Shown: in pieces, positions 56,205-64,000 of the stretch
Layout: each line of letters opens with the position of its first letter
How positions within the stretch are numbered: the stretch's first letter is position 1
Assembly (NCBI GenBank): GCA_033977485.1
Contig: CM066984.1
Coordinates: forward strand, 44,461,100-44,525,099
DNA: 64,000 nucleotides
From: Hydrangea macrophylla
Taxonomy: Eukaryota > Streptophyta > Magnoliopsida > Cornales > Hydrangeaceae
Direction: 5' to 3'
Notes under the pieces: model-generated
What the model was told of the DNA's origin: nothing
The model's input: only the letters and a program-made list of their open reading frames with translations
Databases searched by the model: none
Program-made: the position numbers and the translations under genes

Positions 56205-56352
56205 TGCCAAGAGTTATTTTATTGTTATGTTTTATTTTGTTACAAGTCCAAGGACCTATTTGTAATATTTGTTTTCTTCTTCTTTATGATTAATATAAAA
56301 GGTTCTAGTTAATGGTTAGAAACCTAAGCTTTTACCAATTCATTGTTTAACG
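56205..56352 (+). repeat. Copia element 4, 5' LTR
   Basis: 148 bp, from tgccaagagttattttattg to 'ttgtttaacg'. It matches the 3' LTR with a few changes, including a terminal A-to-G and a start of TGCCAAGAG against TGTTAGAG. Confidence 0.88.
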
Positions 56353-56365
56353 TGGTATCAAAGCC
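56353..56365 (+). other. Copia element 4 primer-binding site
   Basis: TGGTATCAAAGCC, one mismatch from the tRNA-iMet consensus. Confidence 0.85.
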
Positions 56366-56640
56366 AAACATTAAACCCTAACCCTAACACCACCAGCCAC
56401 CACCACTCTCTGCGCCAACTCTCCACCAGCCACCCCGGACTTCGCCAGCCACCTACCTTCCCTCTTGGCCTATGCCGTAGCAAGTACGACCACCCTAGCC
56501 TGCAACCCACACAGTAGCACCACCCCAACCTGCGCCGCACACACCCACACCACCCCATCCCCTGTGCCAACACCCAGCTCCCTCCTGGACTAAACCTCCT
56601 GGACTAAACCGAAGCCTCATCCACCTTCCCAACTTGTCGC
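56366..56640 (+). other. C-rich leader of copia element 4
   Basis: A 'caccaccagcc'-like CCA-rich stretch. No translation is assigned. It is unlike the rest of the element in composition. Confidence 0.5.
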
Positions 56641-56643
56641 GAG

Positions 56644-57610
56644 TTCCACAGGGCTACTTTCACTCAGAGGGAGCCGAGGTGTGAAGAGATACTGGTTCAC
56701 TCAGACCTACGGAGTGGACTATGAGGAGACCTTTGCTCCAGTCGCGAAGATGAACTCGATCAGAATCCTTTTTTTCCTTCGCAGCTAACCAGGATTGGCC
56801 ACTTCACCAGTTTGATTTGAAAAATGCCACCTTGCATGGTGATTTAGAAGAAGAGGTTTACATAGATATCCCTACAGGTTCGAGGACTCCAAAACAGATG
56901 GGAAGGTATGTAGGCTTTAAAAATCTTTGTATGGCCTCAAACAATCTCCTAGAGCTTGGTTTGAGAGATTCACACAGGCCATGCTTCGGACAGAGTCATG
57001 CAGATAGTGGTAGTACTTGATCTCGCCCATGACCCTATCACACATTGTTCATCAAACACTCATCACATGGTAAAACCATTGCCCTTATTGTCTATGTTGA
57101 TGATATTGTGTTGACAGGGGATGACTTGAAGGAAATGGAAAGGCAAAAGAAGCAGTTAGCTTCTGAATTTGAGATTAAGGGCTTTGGGGCCTTGAAGTTC
57201 TTTCTTGGGATTGAACTTGCTCGGTCCATGGGGTTTTTATTTCCCAAAGGAAGTGTGCCTTGACTTGTTGAAGGAAAAAGGGATATACTTGGCAACAAAG
57301 CTTGTGATACTCCTATGGACCAAAATCATAAACTTGGCGTTGATAGTAGTGGGAAATTAGTGGACAGGGGGAGTTATCAGAGACTCGTTGGTAAGCTTAT
57401 TTATCTGTCTCATACTCTTCTAGATATTGCTTTTGCAGTTAGTGTTGTCAGTAAGTTTATGCATTCTCCACGAGAGTCACATCAAGAGGTTGTTTTTCTG
57501 ATTCTTCGGTATTTAAAGTCTGCTCCTAGAAGAGGCTTGCACTTTGTGAGGCATGACCACCTAAGGGTGGAAGCATACACTGATACAAATAGTAGACTGT
57601 TGGGTCTCCT
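56644..57610 (+). pseudogene. Duplicated RT-RNase H fragment in copia element 4
   Basis: A second, diverged copy of the RT and RNase H region found at 60945-62440. It includes '[16 protein letters not shown]', 'LIVYVDDIVLTGDDLKEME' (57045-57263) and 'VGKLIYLSHTLLDIAF' (57315-57632). It ends at 'VEAYTDTNS' where the inverted gag block begins. It lies before gag, which is the wrong place for pol. It is full of stops and frameshifts. Confidence 0.85.
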
Positions 57611-57621
57611 ATTTGGGCGGG

Positions 57622-58598
57622 TTAGAAACTAGAGCAGAACGCACGGTGGATGCAGGCGGAAGCATAACAGAACAGCGACTCTCCTCGTTCTAAACATAAG
57701 CAAATGCCTCCAGAAGGGGAGGGAGAATATCCATCCCAAGAACCCGACTACGAACAGCATCATAATAGGAATGAAGCCCCTGAAGAAATTTGAAGACCTG
57801 TTGTTTCTCAAGTAGCTTCTGGTACTCCTCTGCATCAGTAGTACAAACTAGCTGGAAAGACTATAGGTGATCAACTCTATCCCAACTCGTAGTGAGGAAG
57901 GTTTAGTATTGGGTGACGGTCATATCACCATGCTCAAAACGGCAGATAAGCTCAAACTCTTGAGCATAATTCCCCCTTCAAGAGAAAGTGGAAGCAACAG
58001 TGTCCCAAATAGCCCTAGTTGTCTTCAGGCGATAAAAACTCTCACCAATCTCAGGAACCATGGAATTGATGAGCCAAGACATAATAATAGAGTTCTCAAT
58101 CTAACCAATTTCATGAGTCCCAGTCCTACTTTCTTGACTCTACGATACCTCTTCAGGGGGATCCGAGGTGTGAAGATCTACCCATTTTGCCTATGATGAT
58201 TGAGGTAGAGAGAGTTGAGGGAAAAGAGCTCGAAGTAGAGAGAATGGAAGCAATAGTGTCCCAAATAGCCCTAGCTGTCTTCATGCGATAAAAAATGTCA
58301 CCAATCTCAGGAACCATGGAATTAATGAACCAAGACATGATAATAGAGTTCTCAATCTCCCACTTGTCATATCCCGGATCAGTAGTAGAAGGGGCAGTAA
58401 CACGCACATCAAGATGTCTCGTCTTTCCGCGTGCTTTCAGATAGAGTTCTACCGCCTGTGACCATTTCAAGTACTTTTGGCCATTGAAAGAAACGGCAGT
58501 AATTTTGAGATTGGGATCCAAGGGTGTAACCACGGTCGGAATGGTGGTGGAAGCCGTTGGTTTGTCTAGGTCTGTTATGCTTCTACCTGCATCCACTG
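57622..58598 (-). pseudogene. Inverted gag block in copia element 4
   Basis: The minus strand encodes gag. 58596-58210 reads 'ITAVSFNGQKYLKWSQAVEL' and 'DKWEIENSIIMSWFINSMVP'. The C-terminal half reads through 57850-57630 as 'EKQQVFKFLQGLHSYYDAV' and 'VLGMDILPLPEAFAYV'. The block is bounded by a 40-bp inverted repeat (57622-57665 against 58570-58626). Inside it, about 100 bp (58001-58101) is duplicated at 58257-58358. Between them sits a plus-strand linker piece (58104-58200) that also occurs at 60228-60345. Confidence 0.85.
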
Positions 58599-58599
58599 A

Positions 58600-59300
58600 G
58601 TGTTCTGCTCCAGTTTGTGTCCTGCCCAGAGAGGGACCGAGCAGTCTACTCCTTCAGACCGACTTGTCGTGATTTGTGATTATTGTCATCGGCCCCATCA
58701 TACTCGGGGCAATTGTTGGAGCCTTCATGGACATCCCCCTAATGGTAGGGGAGGCGTTCGTGGAGGTCATTCGCGTGGCCGAGGAGGTGGTACTCGTGCT
58801 CATCATACTACTACTGATACTGATACTCCACCTAGTGTTGACAACTTGATGCTGCTCCTACTATTGATCTGAGCCCTTTATCTACTGCCGAGCTTGACAC
58901 TCTCAGGAATTTGATGACCCGGCGGCAGCTGCTCGTACTTCATCCTCTTTTGCACAATCAGGTAACATTGTCACACCTGCAAGACATTTTCTTTCTCTTT
59001 CTTCATCCCATTGGATTATAGATTCAGGTGCTTCTGACCATATGTCTTGTTCTTCTGATCTTTTTTTGTGTTTATAAGCCCTGTTTCGGTCAGGACAAAG
59101 TTAGAATTGCTGATGGTACATTTTCCTCCGTCACGGAGAAAGGTCTTATCCGTGTCACTCCTTTATCCCTGACTTCTGTTTTACATGTCCCTAGTTTTTC
59201 TCATAATCTTTTATCCTTAAGTCGTATTACTCAAGATTTGAATTATTCTGCAAGCTTTTTTCCCCTCTTATTGTGTCTTTCAGGATCTTATCACGAAGAG
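58600..59300 (+). pseudogene. Copia element 4 gag zinc finger and protease
   Basis: The knuckle region reads CDYCHRPHHTRGNC near 58675-58715, followed by a Gly/Arg-rich 'GRGGVRGGHSRGRGGG' tail. The protease site 'WIIDSGASDHM' is readable at about 59010-59045. 'ITQDLNYSASFF' follows near 59235. Frames change several times. Confidence 0.82.
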
Positions 59301-60225
59301 GGTGATTGGCAGTGGTAGAGAGACACAGGGGCTTTATATTCTGGAAGAGGGAGAGAAGAATCTGGATGAGGGAGAGAAGCTTGCTACTAATACTGTCGTT
59401 TTGAAAAATAAAGCTGAAGATTTAGTGTTTTGGCATAGGAGATTAGGACATCCATCTTTGTCTATACTTAAATATATGTTTCCTTCTCATGTTGGTAATA
59501 CTGCTAGTTCAACTCTTATATTTTTTGTGATGCCTGTGAACTAGGGAAATATTTTCGAGCTTCTTATGCTCCCCGTAATATTAAAAGTTATGTTCCTTTT
59601 GCATTAATACATTCTGATGTTTGGGGTCCTTCCTGAACTGTCCTACGTGGTTGTATATGAGGAAAGAAAAATGAGAAGTTTTCTCTATTTTTCAAAATTT
59701 TCACAAAATGGTAAGTACCCAGTTCGGGACGGTGGTGAAAGTCTTAAGGTCTGATAATGGAGTTGAGTATATTGATTCGGGTCTAGGTAAGTATTATGTT
59801 CCCATGGGATTATCCATCAGTATTCTTGTACTGACACTCCACAACAAAATGGAGTGGCTGAGCCGCTCAGCGTAAGAATCGCCACCTTTTAAATGTTGCT
59901 CGGTCTTTACTCTTCCAGGTTCAAGCCCCTCTCTCCTATTAGGGTGAGCCGGTGTTAACCGCAGCTTAATTTATCAACCGTCTCCCTACTCGTGTGTTTG
60001 ATAAGAGAACACCTCTGCAGATTCTTTCTCACTCTTCTCTATCCTCATCTATTCATTCTCGTGTTTTTGGTTGTGTTTGCTTTGTTCATAACCACAGTCC
60101 AATCCGTGGAAAATTAGACCCTCGTACCATTAAGTGTGTTTGTCAATTACTCCCCCACTCAAAAGGACTACAAGTGCTACCATCCTCCATCTAGGAAATG
60201 GTTCGTCACTATGGATGTCACATTT
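59301..60225 (+). pseudogene. Copia element 4 integrase
   Basis: 59302-59544 has the gag-pre-integrase 'VFWHRRLGHPSLSILKYMF'. The core includes 'VKVLRSDNGVEYIDSG' at about 59730-59790 and 'QQNGVAE' near 59845. 59994-60194 carries 'KRTPLQILSHSS' and 'VFGCVCFVHNHSPI'. A large part of the core between 59640 and 59700 is missing or unreadable. Stops are present throughout. Confidence 0.82.
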
Positions 60226-60830
60226 CATGAGTCCCAGTCCTACTTTCTTGACTCTCCGGTACCTCTTCAGGGGGAGCAGAGGTGTGAAGAGATATACCCG
60301 TTTTGCCTATGATGATTGAGGCAGAGAGAGTTGAGGGAAAAGAGCCCGCAGTAGAGAGAGTTGAACCAGAGAGAGAGTGAAAAAGGTGAGAGGGAGCCTG
60401 AAGAAGAAGAGGTAATTGAGAGGCAGAGGGAGAATGAGTTGAGAGTTTATTCCAAGGAAACATGGAGTAAAAGAAAGATCACAAACAGTCCAAAAGTTAG
60501 TACTACTCCTGCTCCTCCACTGCCACTGCCACTGCCACTGCCACTGCCATTCTCTCTAAGTGATGAAGATTCAAGTAACTCCTCTGATATAACATCTCTT
60601 GACTTAGACGATTTAGATGTCCCTATTGATGTTCGAAAGGGTGTTGGATCCTATACTCAACATCCGATATCTAACTTTGTGTCTTATTCTCATCTCTCTC
60701 CTTCCTATAAAGCATTCCTTTCAAAACTTTCATCTATTAGTGTTCCTAACCATGTATAGGAAGCTCTTGCTGACCCCAAGTGGAAACATGCCATGATTGA
60801 GGAGATAAAAGCTCTTCGAAAGACTGGTAC
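60226..60830 (+). pseudogene. Copia element 4 linker before RT
   Basis: 132 open residues with an acidic, Arg/Glu-rich start, a run of Pro-Leu repeats (from (CTGCCA)n at 60517-60550) and 'YTQHPISNFVSYSHLSPSYK', the usual segment before copia RT. A copy of its first 100 bp lies inside the inverted gag block. Confidence 0.75.
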
Positions 60831-61252
60831 TTGAGAGTTGATCGTGTTACCTAAACGAAAGAGGACTGTGGGTTGCAAGTGGGTGTACACAGTCAAGCAT
60901 CAGGCTGATGGTTCTATTGTATAAAGCTCAGTTGGTGGCAAAAGGGTTTACTCAGACCTACGGGATGGACTATGAGGAGACCTTTGCTCCAGTCGCGAAG
61001 ATGAACACGATTAGATCCGTCTTTACCAAGCAGCTAACCAAGATTGGCCACTTCACCAGTTTGATGTGAAGAATGCCTACTTGCATGGTGATTTAAAAGA
61101 AGAGGTTTACATGGATATCCCTCCAGGGTTCGAGGACTCCAAGACAGATGGGAAGGTATGTAGGCTTAAAAAATCATTAGATGGCCTCAAATAGTCTCCT
61201 AGAGCTTGGTTTGAGAGATTCACACAGATCATGCTTCGGTTTGGGTTCAAAC
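60831..61252 (+). pseudogene. Copia element 4 RT, first part
   Basis: It reads '[20 protein letters not shown]', '[18 protein letters not shown]' and '[20 protein letters not shown]', up to 'RFTQIMLRFGF', where the hAT MITE interrupts. A stop in 'SL(*)KAQLVAKGF' and an indel near 61020 break the frame. Confidence 0.85.
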
Positions 61253-61895
61253 TAGGGGTGTGTTTCGGCCGGATCGGATCAGAAATAGGAGTTTCGGAAA
61301 AAATTCCGAAATTTTCGAAAATTATTTCGGCGTTCCGATTCTTATTCCGAAAATTCGGAATTTTCATTTTCCGTTCCGATTCCGAAATTTCTGAAATTTC
61401 GGAATTTTCGAAATTTTCGGAATCGGATCATTTTCGGAAAATTTTGAAATTTTTTCGGAATTTTTCGGAATCGGATATTTTCGGAAAAATTTCGGAAATT
61501 TTCGGAATTTTCCGATACAAGCTTAGTGGTTGGACTAATGTGGATCAAGTTGGGACTAATTTATAGACTCACATTCCTTATCCTTTTTCATGGCTAACTG
61601 ATGTGGGACAAGTAGTGTAAGGTAATTTCGGAATTTTTCGGAATTTTTTCGAAAAATTTTCGGAATATATTTTTCGGAATATTTTCGGCATATTTTCGGA
61701 ATTCTGAAAAAAAAATTCGAAATTTTCGGCATATTTCCGGAATATTTTCGGCATATTTTCGGAATTTTCGAAATTTTTCGGAATTTTCGGAATTCGGAAT
61801 TTCGGAATTCGGATTGTATTTTTACTTGCCAAAATCGGAAATTTTCGGATCGGAATCGGTCGGAATCGGAATTTCCGTTCCAAAACACACCCCTA
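61253..61895. mobile_element. hAT-type MITE made of CGGAATTTTCGG repeats
   Basis: 643 bp. The perfect inverted termini TAGGGGTGTGTTT and AAAACACACCCCTA mark it. The 8-bp flanks gttcaaac (61245-61252) and gttcagac (61896-61903) fit the 8-bp hAT duplication with one change. The uninterrupted RT is restored when it is removed. Both halves are arrays of 'ttttcggaattttcgga' on a roughly 8-12 bp rhythm. They are separated by about 100 bp of ordinary sequence (61525-61625). Confidence 0.9.
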
Positions 61896-61903
61896 GTTCA
61901 GAC

Positions 61904-62920
61904 AGAGTCATGCAGATCACACATTGTTCATCAAACATTCATCACAGGGTAAAACTACTGCCCTTATTGTCTATGTTGATGATATTGTGTTAACAAGGAA
62001 TGACTTTAAGGGAATGGAAAGGTTGAAGAAGCAGTTAGCTTCTGAGTTTGAGACTAAGGACTTGGGGGCCTTGAAGTTCTTTCTTGGGATTGAACTTGCT
62101 CGGTCCAAACATGGGATTTTTATTTCCCAAAGGAAGTTTGTCCTGACTTGTTGAAGGAAACAATGATACTTGGCAGCAAAGCTTGTGATACTCTTATGGA
62201 ACAAAATCATAAACTTAGCGATGATAGTAGTGGGGAATTAGTGGACAGGGGGAGTTATCAGACTCGTTGGTAAGCTTATTTATCTGTCTCATATTGCTTT
62301 TGCAATTAGTGTTGTCAGTCATTTTATGCATTCTCCACGAGAGTCACATCAAGAGGCTATTTTTCGGATTCTTCGGTATTTAAAGTCAGCTCCTGGAAAA
62401 GACTTGCACTTTGCGAGACATGACCATCTAAGGGTGGAAGCATACACTGATGCAGATTGGGTTGGTTCTATTACAGATAGGAGGTCCATTTCAGTCTGCA
62501 CGTTTGTAGGAGGTAACCTTGTTACCTGGAGAAGTAAAAAGCAGAATGTAATGGCCAGGTCTAATGCAAAAGCTGAATTTAGGGCTATGGCCCAAGGCAT
62601 TTATTTGTGAGCTATTATGGATCAAGTCTTTGCTGAAGGACTTGAAGATTGAACTGATAGATTCTATGAAGCTATATTGTGACAACAAAGCGGCCATCAG
62701 TATAACTTATAACCCTATTCAACATGATAGAACAAAGCACGTGGAGATTGATCAACACTTCATCAAAGAAAATATTAGTAGTGGTATTATTTGTGTTCCC
62801 TTTGTGAAGTCTTGCCATCAAGTTGCTGATGTTCTGACTAAAGCCGCTGAGAGTCGTCCGTTTCATACTATCCTGGACAAGCAGGGAATGAGAGATATTT
62901 TGTACCAGCTTGAGGAGGAG
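61904..62920 (+). pseudogene. Copia element 4 RT end and RNase H
   Basis: 61924-62154 has 'LIVYVDDIVLTRNDFKGME' with the catalytic YVDD, then 'KDLGALKFFLGIELARSKHG'. 62326-62926 is RNase H with 'EAYTDADWVGSITDRRSIS', 'NAKAEFRAMAQGIY', 'KLYCDNKAAISI' and 'RTKHVEIDQHFIKENI'. A stop after GIYL and a frameshift near 62150-62300 break it. It ends with a polypurine tract, gaggaggag, just before the LTR. Confidence 0.9.
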
Positions 62921-63069
62921 TGTTAGAGTTATTTTATTGTTATGTTTTATTTTTTGTTATACGTCCAAGGACCTATTTGTAATATTTGTTTTATTCTTCT
63001 TTATGATTAATATAAAAGGTTCTAACTAATAGTTAGAAACCTAAGCTTTAAGCAATTCATTGTTTAACA
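62921..63069 (+). repeat. Copia element 4, 3' LTR
   Basis: 149 bp, TGTTAGAGTT...TTGTTTAACA. It contains 'aatataaaaggttcta', a possible TATA region. Confidence 0.9.
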
Positions 63070-63094
63070 GAATTATGGTGCCATAAGTGCATAC

Positions 63095-63214
63095 CCGTGT
63101 ATAAGCATAAACACCTGCCTCGTCAGAACCCATAGGACTTCCTCGTCGGATGAATTTCCCGTCTTTATATATATAAAGCATTGGTACCCCGTTTGATAGT
63201 TCTAAGCTAATAAC
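63095..63214 (-). CDS. Phosphoglycerate mutase, penultimate exon
   Basis: 120 bases, 40 residues, beginning VISLELSNGVPMLYIYKDGK and ending GSDEAGVYAYTR. It is the conserved C-terminal part of cofactor-dependent phosphoglycerate mutase, which interconverts 3- and 2-phosphoglycerate in glycolysis. The acceptor is ttctaatcag (63215) and the donor is GTATGC (63094-63089), both phase 0. On the minus strand the next exon is not found before the copia insertion at 63069. It was located at 41281. Confidence 0.9.
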
Positions 63215-63306
63215 CTGATTAGAACGACACAAAGAAAATTCATTTGTCATACGCCGATGAAAATTTGCATTCACAATAGTCGCATTTTCAAAGAGAGAGG
63301 ACTTAC
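63215..63306 (-). other. 92-bp intron of the mutase gene
   Basis: Donor gat|gtaagt at 63306 and acceptor taatcag at 63215, with a T-rich stretch (ttttctttgtgtcgttct) before the acceptor. A normal short plant intron, in contrast to the next one. Confidence 0.85.
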
Positions 63307-63424
63307 ATCCTGAGAAGTTAACTTGTCAAGATACACAATGATAGACCTCAGTGAATTTGCATGGGCAGCAACCATCACATTCTTTCCCGACAGAAGTTGG
63401 GGCACTATCTGAAGCATAGTGTTT
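63307..63424 (-). CDS. Phosphoglycerate mutase, exon with catalytic His
   Basis: 118 bases on the minus strand, reading 'MLQIVPQLLSGKNVMVAAHA', then NSLRSIIVYLDKLTSQD. The AAHANSLRS segment holds the second catalytic histidine of the family. HANSLR in place of the bacterial and animal HGNSLR is, as I recall, usual in plant homologues. The exon ends gat|gtaagt. Its start is set by the acceptor acttag at 63425, giving NTMLQ as the first full codons. Earlier exons lie beyond 64000. Confidence 0.88.
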
Positions 63425-64000
63425 CTAAGTTAATAGGACACTTATAAATTGGCATACAGAACCTCGTAACACCACGCATATGGACGGACATGTTAAGGAT
63501 GCATTAGCTAGAACCTTTATTGATCAATGTCTGCAAAAATCGCTGCATTTGCTTTGTGCATTAAAGAAGGAAAATAAAAAGGAAACTAAGACTATTTCCC
63601 AAGTATATTCCCTAGTGTTTTTTCTCGATACATACTAGGAAAAGAAATTAGTTATTTATGATTAAATAATCAGAACTCCAGAAAAGAGGATGAAAACTTA
63701 CTGATAAAATTTGAAACTTTCGATTTATTTTTCACTCTATTTTATTTCCTTCCTTTCTCTCACCAAATCCATGAAGCAGAAAAAGCCTATGGCATCTCAT
63801 TTAAATCTGGAAAATAAGGGTTCATTTGGTTCGCAGATTTAGGAAAGAAAAAGAGGAAGGAAAGTAAACAAGAAGCAAAACTATTTCCCTACTGATTTCT
63901 TCATGCTTAAACAAACATACAAACTATCAAAAAAATTCTTAATGTAAAAAACAACTCAATAAAAGTGGAAAGTGAGTCAATTATAAAACTTTAATGTATA
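63425..64000 (-). other. Upstream intron of the mutase gene
   Basis: No coding match to the mutase is seen. It is AT-rich, with a polypurine-like stretch near 63835-63875 and a possible MITE start 'gggttcatttggttcgcag' near 63820. Confidence 0.5.

Larger units (their letters stand above)
56205..63069 (+). mobile_element. Ty1/copia element 4, short LTRs, rearranged, TSD gaatt
   Basis: A 6.9-kb element with LTRs of only about 149 bp (56205-56352 and 62921-63069). The perfect 5-bp duplication gaatt is at 56200-56204 and 63070-63074. Internally it is scrambled. An RT-RNase H fragment comes first, then a gag block on the opposite strand, then gag zinc finger, integrase, RT and RNase H in normal order. 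A hAT MITE is nested in the RT. It lies in the mutase intron, antisense to the gene. Confidence 0.92.
41282..63094 (-). other. 21.8-kb terminal intron of the mutase gene
   Basis: The donor is CGG|GTATGC at 63095/63094 and the acceptor is TTTGCAG at 41282. Phase 0 joins ...GVYAYTR to SLALYRQ.... The intron holds a SINE-like element, a truncated copia, a LARD and a short-LTR copia with a nested hAT MITE. Between these lie only short unclassified stretches. The TEs lie in both orientations. Confidence 0.8.

Noticed and set aside
61231..61888. Phe/Arg/Ile/Lys/Asn-rich repeat peptides on both strands
   Set aside because: Translation of the CGGAATTTTCGG array of the hAT MITE, open in many frames.

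Overview
This window is nuclear DNA of a flowering plant, probably a eudicot with a large, repeat-rich genome. Evidence: a split host gene with canonical GT-AG introns, several plant Ty1/copia and Ty3/gypsy lineages, a TRIM, plant-type SINE and MITEs, and an integrated Caulimoviridae genome. I cannot name the species. Nearly all of the 64 kb is mobile DNA, mostly decayed, with clear nesting.

Layout. 1-5.2 kb: gypsy-type LTR-like DNA with 95-bp and 190-bp tandem repeats, into which a tandem TRIM (three LTRs, two internal domains, target-site duplication catgg) is inserted at 2928-3806. 5.2-8.9 kb: a rearranged copia copy with a duplicated copia/gypsy junction. 9.3-17.6 kb: a structurally complete but coding-dead copia element (minus strand, TSD gctga) inside a short tandem repeat. 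18.5-26.1 kb: an endogenous pararetrovirus on the minus strand, bounded by inverted intergenic-region segments. 26.3-29.9 kb: a small family of foldback MITEs (one with a perfect 9-bp TSD) and a SINE with a 17-bp TSD. 28.3-35.4 kb: a gypsy element (minus) with an extra ORF-like block upstream of gag and a large pol/3' LTR deletion. 37.0-40.6 kb: a truncated Tat-type gypsy element (minus).

The only host gene I can recognise is on the minus strand. It encodes the C-terminus of a 2,3-bisphosphoglycerate-dependent phosphoglycerate mutase. Two exons lie at 63307-63424 and 63095-63214, and the last exon (14 codons plus stop) lies at 41237-41281. The last intron would therefore be about 21.8 kb. It holds a truncated copia (42.9-47.1 kb), a coding-less LARD-type LTR element with unequal LTRs (47660-55817), and a short-LTR copia (56205-63069, TSD gaatt). 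That copia has an inverted gag block, duplicated pol, and a hAT-type foldback MITE inside its RT.

Apart from the mutase gene, no genes here are inferred to work together. The virus-derived ORFs once formed a movement/capsid/replication set, and the retroelements once encoded gag-pol, but all the retroelement and viral genes I could read carry stops or frameshifts. Upstream exons of the mutase lie beyond position 64000.
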